Origin: Bradyrhizobium sp. dw_411
GTDB lineage: Bacteria > Pseudomonadota > Alphaproteobacteria > Rhizobiales > Xanthobacteraceae
Assembly (NCBI RefSeq): GCF_018449695.1
Contig: NZ_JAAVUY010000002.1
Coordinates: 495,014 to 559,013 of the forward strand
DNA: 64,000 nucleotides
Direction of reading: 5' to 3'
The notes under the pieces were generated by a model, which saw nothing but the letters and a program-made list of their open reading frames with translations, ran no database searches and was not told the origin of the DNA. A program made the translations under genes and the position numbers. Below are positions 35,399 to 44,407 of the stretch, piece by piece. Every line of letters starts with the position of its first letter. Within the stretch, counting starts at the first letter, position 1.

Positions 35399-35538
35399 GC
35401 GTTTTCGAGCGAAGTGGACACCGGTTCGCATAGCAATCAAGTTTACGCAGATTGCGTAGACTTATCTGCGGTAGAAAACGCGTCAAAACAAAAGGCTAGA
35501 GCCCGGTTCTGATTTAATCAGAGCCGATAAGGCTCTAG
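35399..35538. repeat. Nested inverted-repeat element, family D
   Basis: Outer arms GCGTTTTC (35399-35406) and GAAAACGC (35474-35481) enclose TACGCA-GAT-TGCGTA (35444-35458). A second unit pairs CTAGAGCC (35496-35503) with GGCTCTAG (35531-35538) around TCTGATT-T-AATCAGA. The sequence GCGTTTTCGAGCGAAGTGG is a recurrent intergenic block in Bradyrhizobium-type genomes, from memory. It ends just before the DUF6489 gene. Confidence 0.75.
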
Positions 35539-35556
35539 ATGCAATCGGGAGTACAC

Positions 35557-35811
35557 ATGAAGGTAAACGTTGAAATAGATTGCACGCCGCTGGAAGCCCG
35601 CCAGTTTTTCGGATTGCCCGATGTGCAGCCGATGCAGACGGCGGTGATGGACAAGCTCCAGAGCCAGATGATGGACAACATCAAGAAGGTGTCCCCGGAA
35701 GCGCTGATGCAGAGCTGGTTGACCTTCGATCCGAAGATCGCCGAGCGTTTCTCGGATATGTTCGTGACCATGGCGGGTCTCGGCGGCGCGCGCTCGGCCG
35801 ATAAAAAATAA
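35557..35811 (+). CDS. DUF6489 family small protein
   Basis: An 84-residue cytoplasmic protein of unknown role: MKVNVEIDCTPLEARQFFGLPDVQPMQ, then an amphipathic helical half (DKLQSQMMDNIKKVSPEALMQSWL). ATG 35557 is preferred over 35539 because CGGGAG sits 6-7 bp before it. Its stop overlaps the start of the hydrolase gene (TAATG), so the two are translationally coupled and probably work together. Proteins of this type are found near PHA and lipid genes, which fits the neighbourhood but proves nothing. Confidence 0.75.
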   Translation: MKVNVEIDCTPLEARQFFGLPDVQPMQTAVMDKLQSQMMDNIKKVSPEALMQSWLTFDPKIAERFSDMFVTMAGLGGARSADKK

Positions 35812-36611
35812 TGCCGCCGGATGACAGCAGCGAATCGCCGGCGCCGGGCCGCCTTCGTGCTCCGGGTCTAGGCTTGCTGCTGGCTGAAGTGCGCGGGATA
35901 TTCGAATTCAACACCAGCGTCCTGCTGTCGCCACTGCTGATGCGTGCGCCGAAGGGCGACGGGCATCCGGTGCTGACATTGCCGGGGTTCCTCGCCAGCG
36001 ATCTGTCGATGGCGCCGATGCGCCGCTATCTTCGGGAACTCGGCTACGACGCCTATGCGTGGAAGATGGGCCGCAACACCGGCGGCGTATCACGAATGCG
36101 CGCTGCGCTGCGCGACCGGCTCGTGGAGATTCATGAAAGTTGCGGTCGCAAGGTCAGTATCGTCGGATGGAGTCTGGGCGGTGTCTATGCGCGCGATCTG
36201 GCGCTGCAGGCGCCCGATCTGGTGCGATGCGTGGTCACGCTGGGCAGCCCGTTTGCGAACGATGTGCGGGCGACCAACGCGACGCGGCTTTATGAGGCGC
36301 TGTCCGGCGAAACGGTCGGGGATGACTCCGAGCTTCGACAGGCGATCGCCGGCGATTTGCCGGTTCCGGCGACGTCGATCTATTCACGCACCGACGGCGT
36401 GGTTAATTGGCGGACCTGCCTCCTGCGCCCGTCCGAGACCGCAGAAAATATCGAGGTGCATCTGGCCAGCCATAGTGGGTTGGGCGTCAACGCCGCCGCC
36501 TTGTGGGCGGTCGCCGACCGGCTGGCCCAGCCCGAGGGCCAATTCAGTCAATTTGACCGATCGGGGCCGTTTGCCATTGCATATGCGCCTCCGGAGCAGG
36601 CACAATCCTGA
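35811..36611 (+). CDS. Alpha/beta hydrolase, esterase/lipase-like (copy 1)
   Basis: A 266-residue hydrolase with nucleophile S121 in VGWSLGGVYARDLA (GxSxG) and probable Asp/His near SRTDGVVNW (about 188) and ASHSGLG (about 222). APKGDGHPVLTLPGFLASD places the oxyanion strand. The LVRCVVTLGSPFANDV segment resembles PGAP1/LipA-type lipases. No signal peptide. A clear paralogue is at 48832-49602. Coupled to the DUF6489 gene by TAATG; an 81-bp gap leads to the acyltransferase gene. Confidence 0.83.
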   Translation: MPPDDSSESPAPGRLRAPGLGLLLAEVRGIFEFNTSVLLSPLLMRAPKGDGHPVLTLPGFLASDLSMAPMRRYLRELGYDAYAWKMGRNTGGVSRMRAALRDRLVEIHESCGRKVSIVGWSLGGVYARDLALQAPDLVRCVVTLGSPFANDVRATNATRLYEALSGETVGDDSELRQAIAGDLPVPATSIYSRTDGVVNWRTCLLRPSETAENIEVHLASHSGLGVNAAALWAVADRLAQPEGQFSQFDRSGPFAIAYAPPEQAQS

Positions 36612-36692
36612 TTGACGCTCCCCGACAAGGGATCGTCTGAACGCCAGAAGCGCCAACAAGGCGCCGCGTGAATTGGTGGAGGGAGGAAGATC

Positions 36693-38240
36693 ATGAGTGA
36701 CGCCAAAAAGCTGTCCTCAATGGATGCGTCGTTTCTTTATCTGGAAACGCCGGAAATGCCGATGCATGTCGGTAGCATGGCGATTTTCCGCCTGCCTGAC
36801 GATTACAAGGGCGACTTCTTCGAGGAATTCAAGGCGATGATCGCGTCGCGATTGCATATTGCGCCGATCCTGAAAGCTCGCCTGGAAAAGGCGCCGCTCG
36901 ATATCGATCATCCCTCCTGGGTCGAGGACGACCAGTTCGACATCGACCGTCATATCTTCCGCGGCAGCCTTCCTGCACCGCACGATCGTGCGACCTTGGA
37001 GCGCATCGTCGGCTGGATGCATGCCAAGCTGCTCAATCGTGCTCGCCCGCTGTGGGAGTTCTATGTATTCGAAGGCATGAAGAACAACGAGATCGGGCTT
37101 TACTCCAAGATGCATCACGCCTGCATCGACGGCGGCGCCGGTGCAGCCCTCACCAACATGATCTACGACATCACGCCGGTGCCCAGAAAGATCGAGACAC
37201 CGGTCACGCCGCCGAAAGTTGGACAAGAACCGCGCGACATCGCCGCCAATTTCATCGATTCCTACCAGCAACTCTGGCGTCAGCCCTTCGATGCCTCGGC
37301 GGCCGCCAAGGGCATCGATCTGCCGCGTACCGGCAAAAGCGATCTCGGATCGATCCTGTTCGACAACGCGATGTTCCAGATCGAGTCAGCCGTGAAGTTT
37401 GCCGGCAGCGTGCCGACCATGCTGAAAAGCGTCTCCGATGTGGTCGGCAAGATTTCCGATCCAAAATCGCGCGACAGCCTTGCCAGCATGGTGTCGCCCT
37501 CGACCATCCTCAATAAATCGATTTCGTCGGAGCGCAGCTTTGCCGGCGTATCGATTTCGCTGAGCCGGGCCAAGGCGCTGGCCAAGCAGGCCGGCGGCAA
37601 GCTCAATGACGTGGTGCTGGCGGTCTCCTCCGGCGTGGTGCGGCGTTATCTGCTGGAGCGCGGCGCGCTGCCGGCGAAATCGATGACCGCGGCGGTGCCG
37701 ATCTCGCTGCGCGAAGAGGGCAACACCGACGCCAACAACCAGGTGTTCGGCATGATCTGCTCGATCGCCTCCAACGTCGACGATCCCAAGGCGCGGCTTG
37801 AATCGATCATCGCGCAATCCACCAAGTCCAAGGAGATGTCGCATCCGCTGCGCGCGCTGATGCCGCAGATGTCCAACATCTCGATGCTGGGCGCGCCGAT
37901 CCTGGTCCAGATCCTGGCGCTGCTGTACAGCCGCTCCAGCCTGTCGGATGTGCTACCGCCTGCCGCGAACATCACGGTGTCCAACGTGCCCGGACCGCGC
38001 CAGACGCTGTACGCGGCCGGTGCGGAACTGCTGCACATCTTCCCGGTGTCGATCTCGACGCATGGGCTGGCGCTCAACATCACCGTGCAGAGCTACCGCG
38101 ATCAACTGGATTTCGGCTTTATCTCCGGCGCCAACATCATTCCGCACGTCCAGGTGCTCTGCGACATGCTGCCGGCGGAATTCGAGGCCATTGAGGCCGC
38201 CTTCGCGCCGCCGGCCGATCTCAAGAGCGCGGCCAGCTGA
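36693..38240 (+). CDS. Wax ester synthase/acyl-CoA:diacylglycerol acyltransferase (WS/DGAT)
   Basis: A 515-residue acyltransferase with the catalytic HHxxxDG motif at 141-147 (HHACIDG), the opening KLSSMDASFLYLETPEMPMHVG typical of the family, and the C-terminal NITVSNVPGPRQTLYAAGAELLHIFPVS. It joins acyl-CoA to a long-chain alcohol or diacylglycerol to make wax esters or triacylglycerol. It has AGGGAGGA as ribosome-binding site. Upstream of an epoxide hydrolase and a CYP102-type P450 on the same strand, so fatty-acyl chemistry is the likely theme. Confidence 0.9.
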   Translation: MSDAKKLSSMDASFLYLETPEMPMHVGSMAIFRLPDDYKGDFFEEFKAMIASRLHIAPILKARLEKAPLDIDHPSWVEDDQFDIDRHIFRGSLPAPHDRATLERIVGWMHAKLLNRARPLWEFYVFEGMKNNEIGLYSKMHHACIDGGAGAALTNMIYDITPVPRKIETPVTPPKVGQEPRDIAANFIDSYQQLWRQPFDASAAAKGIDLPRTGKSDLGSILFDNAMFQIESAVKFAGSVPTMLKSVSDVVGKISDPKSRDSLASMVSPSTILNKSISSERSFAGVSISLSRAKALAKQAGGKLNDVVLAVSSGVVRRYLLERGALPAKSMTAAVPISLREEGNTDANNQVFGMICSIASNVDDPKARLESIIAQSTKSKEMSHPLRALMPQMSNISMLGAPILVQILALLYSRSSLSDVLPPAANITVSNVPGPRQTLYAAGAELLHIFPVSISTHGLALNITVQSYRDQLDFGFISGANIIPHVQVLCDMLPAEFEAIEAAFAPPADLKSAAS

Positions 38241-38278
38241 CGCGCACCTTCCACGCAAGACAAGGTGGGACCACGCCG

Positions 38279-39274
38279 ATGATTGAAATGCCTCCGCTGC
38301 AGTTCGCCCAAACGAACGGCATCCGCATGGGCTATTACGAAGCCGGTCCGAAGACCGACACGCCGCCTGTCATTCTCTGTCATGGCTGGCCGGAAATTGC
38401 GTTTTCGTGGCGCCACCAGATCAAGGCGCTGGCGGCCGCGGGCATCCGGGTGATCGCGCCGGACCAGCGCGGCTACGGCGCGACCGAGCGGCCCGAGCCG
38501 GTGGAATCCTACGATATCGAGCACTTGACCGGCGATCTCATCGGCCTGCTCGACCATCTCAAGATCGATAAGGCGATTTTTGTCGGCCACGATTGGGGTG
38601 GCTTCATCGTCTGGCAGATGCCGCTGCGGCATATCGATCGTGTCGCCGGTGTCGTGGGCGTCAATACACCGCACACCAACCGGGCCTGGGCCGACCCGAT
38701 CGAACTGCTGCGCACGCGTTTCGGCGATCAGATGTATATCGTGCAGTTCCAGAATCCGGGGCACGAGCCTGACAAGATCTTCGGCAGCCGCGTGGAGCAG
38801 ACCTTCGATGCCTTCATGCGCAAGCCCGTGCCGCGGCCGGACACCGCACCCGAAGAAACGGTCGTCGCCGGCGTCGGGGCCTCGCCGCGGCTCAATCTGG
38901 CGTTTCCGCAGATGATCGCGGGTTACGATGCCAGGCACGATCCGCGCACACCGATCCTGTCGGCGGAAGAAAAGAAAGTGTTCGTCGATACCTTCACCAA
39001 AACCGGCTTCACCGGCGGCATCAACTGGTACCGCAACATGTCGCGCAACTGGCAGCGCTCGGCCGACATCGATCATACCGTGCGGGTGCCGTCGCTGATG
39101 ATCATGGCCGAAAACGACCAGGTGCTGCCGCCGTCCTCCGCCGACGGCATGGAGAAGTTGATCCCTGATTTGGAGAAATATCTGGTCCGCGGCAGCGGCC
39201 ATTGGACGCAACAGGAAAAGCCGGAAGAAGTCAGCGCCAAGCTGATTGAATGGCGCAGGAGGAGATTCGGGTGA
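38279..39274 (+). CDS. Alpha/beta hydrolase, epoxide-hydrolase type
   Basis: A 331-residue protein with the oxyanion motif HGWPE (35-39), nucleophile D105 in VGHDWGGF, a cap domain with candidate tyrosines, and the C-terminal SGHWTQQEKPEEV histidine. The Asp nucleophile with HGxP points to an epoxide hydrolase; a haloalkane dehalogenase is less likely because the halide-binding tryptophan pair is not evident. Placed 38 bp after the WS/DGAT gene and before the P450 fusion, it could open epoxides formed by that enzyme from unsaturated chains. Confidence 0.83.
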   Translation: MIEMPPLQFAQTNGIRMGYYEAGPKTDTPPVILCHGWPEIAFSWRHQIKALAAAGIRVIAPDQRGYGATERPEPVESYDIEHLTGDLIGLLDHLKIDKAIFVGHDWGGFIVWQMPLRHIDRVAGVVGVNTPHTNRAWADPIELLRTRFGDQMYIVQFQNPGHEPDKIFGSRVEQTFDAFMRKPVPRPDTAPEETVVAGVGASPRLNLAFPQMIAGYDARHDPRTPILSAEEKKVFVDTFTKTGFTGGINWYRNMSRNWQRSADIDHTVRVPSLMIMAENDQVLPPSSADGMEKLIPDLEKYLVRGSGHWTQQEKPEEVSAKLIEWRRRRFG

Positions 39275-39282
39275 TCATTCAT

Positions 39283-39361
39283 CGTCATTGCGAGCGAAGC
39301 GAAGCAATCCATGCCGCCGCGCAAAGAAAGAATGGATTGCTTCGCTTCGCTCGCAATGACG
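39283..39361. repeat. Intergenic palindromic repeat, family A copy 3
   Basis: CGTCATTGCGAGCGAAGCGAAGC ... with inverted end GCTTCGCTCGCAATGACG and inner GCAATCCAT/ATGGATTGC arms; an almost perfect long hairpin between the epoxide hydrolase and P450 genes. Confidence 0.88.
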
Positions 39362-39394
39362 GTACGGATTTAGACGGCAGGAGACACTCTGACG

Positions 39395-42300
39395 ATGGCG
39401 TCCACCAACAAACTGAGCCCGATTCCCCATCCGCCGAAAAAGCCTGTGATCGGCAATATGCTGTCGCTGGATGCCAAGGCGCCGGTGCAGGATCTGGTGC
39501 GGCTGACCAAGGAGCTGGGGCCGATCTTTTGGCTCGACATGATGGGCGCGCCGATCGTGATCGTTTCCGGCCATGACCTGGTCGAGGAACTCAGCGACGA
39601 AAGGCGGTTCGACAAGGCCGTGCGTGGCTCATTGCGCCGGGTGCGCGCGGTTGGCGGCGACGGATTGTTCACGGCCGACACCAGCGAGCCGAACTGGAGC
39701 AAGGCGCACAACATCCTGATGCAGCCGTTCGGCAACCGGGCGATGCAGTCCTATCACCCGAGCATGGTCGATATCGCCGAGCAACTGGTGAAGAAGTGGG
39801 AACGCCTCAACGGCGACGAGGAAATCGACGTCGTCCACGACATGACCGCGCTGACGCTGGATACGATCGGGCTGTGCGGTTTCGATTACCGCTTCAATTC
39901 ATTCTACCGCCGGGATTATCACCCGTTCGTGGAGTCGCTGGTCCGTTCGCTCGAAACCATCATGATGACCCGCGGCATTCCGCTCGAGAGCCTCTGGCTG
40001 AAGAAGCGTCAGCAGGAACTCGGCGCCGACGTCGCCTTCATGAACAAGATGGTCGACGAAATCGTCGCCGAGCGCCGCAAGAACGCCGAGGCTGCCGAAG
40101 ACAAAAAGGATATGCTCGCCGCCATGATGACCGGCGTCGATCGCGCCACCGGCGAGCAGCTCGATGACGTCAACATCCGCTACCAGATCAACACGTTTCT
40201 GATCGCGGGGCACGAAACCACCAGCGGATTGTTGTCGTGTACGATCTACGCCCTGCTCAAGCATCCCGACGTGCTGAAGAAGGCCTATGAGGAGGTCGAT
40301 CGCGTCCTCGGTCCTAATCTCGAAGCGCGGCCGACCTATCAGCAGGTCACCCAGCTCACCTACATTACGCAGATTCTGAAGGAAGCGTTGCGGCTGTGGC
40401 CGCCGGCGCCGGCCTATGGCATCTCGCCACTCAGTGACCAGACCATTGGCGGCAAGTACAAGCTGCGGAAGAATACTTTCATCACGGTGCTGGTGATGGC
40501 GCTGCATCGCGATCCCAGTGTATGGGGACCTAATCCCGACGCGTTCGATCCCGAAAATTTCAGCCGTGAGGCCGAGGCGGCGCGGCCGGTCAATGCCTGG
40601 AAGCCGTTCGGCAATGGTCAGCGCGCCTGCATCGGCCGCGGCTTTGCGATGCATGAAGCCGCACTGGCGATCGGCATGATCCTGCAGCGCTTCAAGCTGC
40701 TCGACATCCACCGCTATCAGATGCAGCTCAAGGAAACGCTGACCATCAAGCCCGATGGATTCAAGATCAAGGTGCGCCCGCGCACCGACAGGGAGCGTGG
40801 CGCGTTCGCCGGGCCGGTGACGGCGGCCGCATCGAGTGCGGCACCGGCGCCGCGCGCCCGGACGCGGCCGGGGCACAATACGCCGCTATTGGTGCTCTAC
40901 GGATCGAACCTAGGCACCGCCGAGGAACTCGCGACGCGCGTAGCCGATCTCGCCGAGGTCAATGGTTTTGCCACCAAGCTCGCGCCGCTCGATGACTTCG
41001 TCGGCAAATTGCCGGAGCAGGGCGGCGTATTGATTTTCTGCGCGTCGTATAATGGCGCGGCACCCGATAACGCCGCCCAATTCGTCAAATGGCTCGGTAG
41101 CGACTTGCCGAAGGATGCTTTTGCGAAAGTTCGCTACGCGGTGTTCGGCTGCGGCAACAGCGATTGGGCCGCGACCTATCAATGGATTCCGCGCGTCATC
41201 GATACCCAATTGGCGGCACACGGCGCGCGCAGCGTGTATGCGCGGGGCGAGGGCGATGCGCGCAGCGATCTCGACGGCCAGTTCGAAAGCTGGTTCGCTG
41301 CGCTGGCGCCGCTGGCGATGAAGGAGTTCGGTGTCGATTCCAATTTCAGCCGCAGCGACGATGCACCACTTTATTCGATCGAGCCGGTGGCGCCGTCGGC
41401 GGTCAATGCCATCGTGGCGCTCGGCGGCAATGCGCCGATGAAGATGCTGGTTAATACCGAATTGCAGAACAAGTCGGGCGCTCATGCTTCTCAGCGATCG
41501 ACCCGGCATATCGAGGTGCAACTGCCGCCTGGCGTGAGTTACCGCGTCGGCGATCATCTTAGTGTGGTGCCGCGCAATGACCTCTCGCTGGTCGATTCCG
41601 TCGCGCGTCGCTTCGGATTTACGCCCTCCGACCAGATCCGGTTGCAGGTCGCGGAGGGCCGCCGCGCGCAATTGCCGATCGGCGATACCGTGTCTGTCGG
41701 GCGTCTGCTCAGCGAGTTCGTCGAACTGCAGCAGGTCGCGACCCGCAAGCAGATCCAGGTCATGGCAGACAATACCCGCTGCCCTGTGACAAAACCGAAA
41801 TTGCTGGCCTATATCGGCGACGATGTTGCCGCGACCGAACGCTACCACGCGGATATTCTCGGCAAGCGCAAATCGGTATTCGATCTGCTGGAGGAATATT
41901 CAGCCTGCGAATTGCCGTTTCATGCCTATCTCGAAATGCTGTCGCTGCTGGCGCCGCGCTATTATTCGATCTCGTCGTCGCCATCGGGCGATCCCGCACG
42001 CTGCAGCGTCACGGTCGCGGTGGTCGAGGGGCCTGCGAGTTCGGGGCACGGCACCTATAAGGGTATTTGCTCGAACCATCTCGCCAGCCGCCGCGTGGGC
42101 GAGACGATTCACGCCACGGTGCGCGAGACCAAGGCCGGGTTTCGGCTGCCCGATGATCCCTCGGTGCCGATTATTATGGTCGGCCCGGGAACAGGTCTGG
42201 CGCCGTTCCGCGGCTTCCTGCAGGAGCGCGCGGCGCGCAAGGCGAAGGGTGCAACGCTCGGCCCAGCGATGCTGTTTTTCGGCTGCCGTCATCCCGAGCA

Positions 42301-42625
42301 GGATTATCTCTATGCGGATGAGTTGAAGGCCTTTGCGGCCGACGGCATTACCGAACTGCACACGGCGTTTTCGCGCGCGGACACGCCGAAGACCTATGTG
42401 CAGAATTTGATTGCGGCGCAGCAGGAGCGCGTCTGGGCCCTGATCGAACAAGGCTCGATCATCTATGTCTGCGGCGACGGCGGGAAAATGGAGCCCGACG
42501 TCAAGGCGACGCTGATGAAGATCTATCGCGATCGCGCCGGTGCTGATGCCGCGGCCGCGCAACGCTGGATCGACGATCTCGGCGCGAAGAACCGCTATGT
42601 GCTCGACGTCTGGGCGGGAAGTTGA
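39395..42625 (+). CDS. Self-sufficient cytochrome P450-NADPH reductase fusion (CYP102 family)
   Basis: A 1076-residue single-chain monooxygenase. Heme domain 1-470: I-helix AGHETTS (T275), ExxR E330-R333, heme loop FGNGQRACIGRG with C412, and GDGLF with F92 at the position of BM3 F87. FMN domain from about 485 (LLVLYGSNLGTAEELA) to 635. FAD/NADPH reductase from about 670 to the end (RYYSISSSPSG for FAD, GTGLAPFRGFLQ and YVCGDGGKM for NADPH). BM3-type enzymes hydroxylate fatty acids near the omega end. Ungapped alignment from RFDK backward puts A52 and I56 where BM3 has R47 and Y51, so the carboxylate anchor is absent. GCAGGAG ribosome-binding site precedes ATG 39395. Confidence 0.95.
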   Translation: MASTNKLSPIPHPPKKPVIGNMLSLDAKAPVQDLVRLTKELGPIFWLDMMGAPIVIVSGHDLVEELSDERRFDKAVRGSLRRVRAVGGDGLFTADTSEPNWSKAHNILMQPFGNRAMQSYHPSMVDIAEQLVKKWERLNGDEEIDVVHDMTALTLDTIGLCGFDYRFNSFYRRDYHPFVESLVRSLETIMMTRGIPLESLWLKKRQQELGADVAFMNKMVDEIVAERRKNAEAAEDKKDMLAAMMTGVDRATGEQLDDVNIRYQINTFLIAGHETTSGLLSCTIYALLKHPDVLKKAYEEVDRVLGPNLEARPTYQQVTQLTYITQILKEALRLWPPAPAYGISPLSDQTIGGKYKLRKNTFITVLVMALHRDPSVWGPNPDAFDPENFSREAEAARPVNAWKPFGNGQRACIGRGFAMHEAALAIGMILQRFKLLDIHRYQMQLKETLTIKPDGFKIKVRPRTDRERGAFAGPVTAAASSAAPAPRARTRPGHNTPLLVLYGSNLGTAEELATRVADLAEVNGFATKLAPLDDFVGKLPEQGGVLIFCASYNGAAPDNAAQFVKWLGSDLPKDAFAKVRYAVFGCGNSDWAATYQWIPRVIDTQLAAHGARSVYARGEGDARSDLDGQFESWFAALAPLAMKEFGVDSNFSRSDDAPLYSIEPVAPSAVNAIVALGGNAPMKMLVNTELQNKSGAHASQRSTRHIEVQLPPGVSYRVGDHLSVVPRNDLSLVDSVARRFGFTPSDQIRLQVAEGRRAQLPIGDTVSVGRLLSEFVELQQVATRKQIQVMADNTRCPVTKPKLLAYIGDDVAATERYHADILGKRKSVFDLLEEYSACELPFHAYLEMLSLLAPRYYSISSSPSGDPARCSVTVAVVEGPASSGHGTYKGICSNHLASRRVGETIHATVRETKAGFRLPDDPSVPIIMVGPGTGLAPFRGFLQERAARKAKGATLGPAMLFFGCRHPEQDYLYADELKAFAADGITELHTAFSRADTPKTYVQNLIAAQQERVWALIEQGSIIYVCGDGGKMEPDVKATLMKIYRDRAGADAAAAQRWIDDLGAKNRYVLDVWAGS

Positions 42626-42655
42626 AGCGATTTATCAACGGGTCGTGCTGACTCG

Positions 42656-42802
42656 TCTCCCCTCCCTCCACGCGCAAAAGCGCGTGGCGGGGAGGGGTCG
42701 GGGGTGGGGGGTCTATCAACTCACTCCATTGTTAGCAGTGAGTCCCCGGAGACACCCCCCACCCCCGACCCCTCCCCGCCGCTTCGCGGAGGGAGGGGAG
42801 AA
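42656..42802. repeat. Long GC-rich inverted repeat, family E
   Basis: Two 26-bp arms (42686-42711 and 42755-42780) are perfect reverse complements, rich in G on one side and C on the other. Between them CTCACT and AGTGAG pair around a short loop, and outside the left arm CCACGCGC-AAAA-GCGCGTGG forms its own stem. It lies between the P450 stop and the convergent GFA gene, and could end transcription from both sides. Confidence 0.85.
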
Positions 42803-42851
42803 GAGCACGCCGGCACGACGAAACGCCTGGCTACATCGCTTCTGACATCCA

Positions 42852-43259
42852 TTACCTCTGTGGCAATCGCTCGAAACTCGGCATCCCCTCGGGGATCACA
42901 TGAAAATCCTGCTTGTCGATGGTGAAGATCGCCATCTGCGGGCTGCCGAACAGGCTGGGATCGTCGAGCGTGCCGATCTTCAGGACCGCGGCGGGCAATC
43001 CCGGCCGCCTTGTGATCAGATGGGTGCCGCACTCGGCACAGAAATCCCGGGTCACCGCGCCTTCAAGATCGCTGCGTGTAAACTGCTTCGGTGTTCCCTT
43101 GGTATAGCTGAAGCCCGCGATCGGCATCAGCGTGAACATGTTGGGACCGCCGCCGCTGATATATTGGCATTCGCGGCAATGGCACTGCGCTTTCAACATC
43201 GGTTCGCCTTCGGCGGCGTAACGCACCTGGCCGCAATAGCATCCACCTTCCAGCTTCAT
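42852..43259 (-). CDS. GFA family (glutathione-dependent formaldehyde-activating-like) zinc protein
   Basis: A 135-residue protein with the GFA/CENP-V zinc-binding pattern: GGCYCGQVRY (C7, C9), CHCRECQ (C26, C28, C31) and FCAECGTHL (about C94, C97), giving two zinc sites. Family members are often named formaldehyde-activating, but most have no shown activity. It is transcribed toward the P450 gene and sits 34 bp downstream of the minus-strand hydrolase gene, so these two likely form an operon. SD-like AAGGAG precedes ATG 43259. Confidence 0.87.
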   Translation of the reverse strand: MKLEGGCYCGQVRYAAEGEPMLKAQCHCRECQYISGGGPNMFTLMPIAGFSYTKGTPKQFTRSDLEGAVTRDFCAECGTHLITRRPGLPAAVLKIGTLDDPSLFGSPQMAIFTIDKQDFHVIPEGMPSFERLPQR

Positions 43260-43293
43260 GACGTTCTCCTTGTCTTGTTAAGGCGTCGTGCTT

Positions 43294-44217
43294 TTAGTGC
43301 ATGGTCTTGTCCGAAGCCGCATGCGCGTGCTTGTCGATCGCATCGATAATCTGTGGCCACATCGGGATCGGCAGCGCGTGGCCCATGCCTTCGATCATCA
43401 GGAGTTTCGCGCCGGGGATCGAGGCCGCGGTGTCCTTGCCGCCTTCGGGCCGGACCAGCGGATCGACGGTGCCGTGAATGACCAGCGTTGGTGTCTTGAC
43501 CGATGCCAGCCGCTCCTTGCGGCTACCAGAGGCGAGGATGGCGCGAAGCTGCCGTCCGACGCCGGCCGGATTGAGGCCGCGCGCATAGGTGCGTTCGGCG
43601 CGGGCGCGATCGAGCGCTTCGTCTTCCGGGAAACTGCCGGCGCGCAGCACTTTCCAGGTGTGCGCGAAACGATCGAAATACTCTTCCTTGGTCGCCGGCG
43701 GCGGCGCCATCAACACCGCGGTGGCCTCGCGGGTCGGCGGCGGCACTTTTGGATTGCCCGTCGTCGACATGATCGAGGTCAATGAGCGCACCCGCTGCGG
43801 AAACGAGATCGCGATCTCCTGGGCGATCATGCCGCCCATCGACGCGCCTACCAAATGCGCCGACTTGATCCCGAGCGTATCCATCAGGCCGGTGACATCC
43901 AGCGCCATGTCGGACAGCCGGTAGGGAGCATCGACCGGGATTTTCAGGAAACGCAGCTTGAGCAGTTCCACCGGGCTCAGGCGCTTGCCGCCAGTCAGCC
44001 TGGTGGACTTGCCGATGTCGCGGTTGTCGAACCGGATCACGCGAAAGCCGCGCGCGGCGAGCTGCCGGCAGAATTCATCGTCCCAATGTATCATCTGGGC
44101 GCCAAGCCCCATGATCAGAAGCAACGGCTCGGCCGCCGCGTCGCCGAAGATCTCGTAGCAAAGCTCGATGCCGTTGGTGCGGGCCATTTGCGGCGGCTGA
44201 TGCGCTGACGGATTCAC
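43294..44217 (-). CDS. Alpha/beta hydrolase
   Basis: A 307-residue hydrolase with the nucleophile serine in LVGASMGGMIAQEIA, the catalytic Asp near VIHGTVDPLVRPEGG and the His in IEGMGHALPIPM. LLIMGLGAQMIHWDDEFCRQLAARGFRVIRFDNRDIGKST resembles the TAP/prolyl-iminopeptidase-like and aclacinomycin-esterase-like branch. GTG 44217 is preferred because GAGGGAG lies 7 bp before it; ATG 44187 (MARTNGIELCY) is the alternative. Divergent from the PHA synthase operon across 190 bp. Substrate unknown. Confidence 0.83.
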   Translation of the reverse strand: MNPSAHQPPQMARTNGIELCYEIFGDAAAEPLLLIMGLGAQMIHWDDEFCRQLAARGFRVIRFDNRDIGKSTRLTGGKRLSPVELLKLRFLKIPVDAPYRLSDMALDVTGLMDTLGIKSAHLVGASMGGMIAQEIAISFPQRVRSLTSIMSTTGNPKVPPPTREATAVLMAPPPATKEEYFDRFAHTWKVLRAGSFPEDEALDRARAERTYARGLNPAGVGRQLRAILASGSRKERLASVKTPTLVIHGTVDPLVRPEGGKDTAASIPGAKLLMIEGMGHALPIPMWPQIIDAIDKHAHAASDKTMH

Positions 44218-44407
44218 GTGGCAGCTCCCTCTGAGGTGGTATTGTTTTGAGGACTCTATGACACGGTTTGTCGCGCTGCAGAAGGCTGCATAAGCTATTC
44301 CGCGGAACGGGAAATCGGCCCGCCCGGTTGACCGGCCCGGCGCAACGGTATGGAATGATCGAAACAGGCGAAGCAATCGCCGTCAATCCAATCCAGGGGA
44401 GGCGCCG

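Noticed and set aside
38279..39274. Haloalkane dehalogenase
   Set aside because: The Asp nucleophile fits, but the halide-binding tryptophan pattern is not evident and HGWPE favours epoxide hydrolase.
42656..42802. Ordinary rho-independent terminator for the P450 gene
   Set aside because: The stem is strong, but no T tract follows on either strand and the structure is more complex than a terminator; called a repeat instead.
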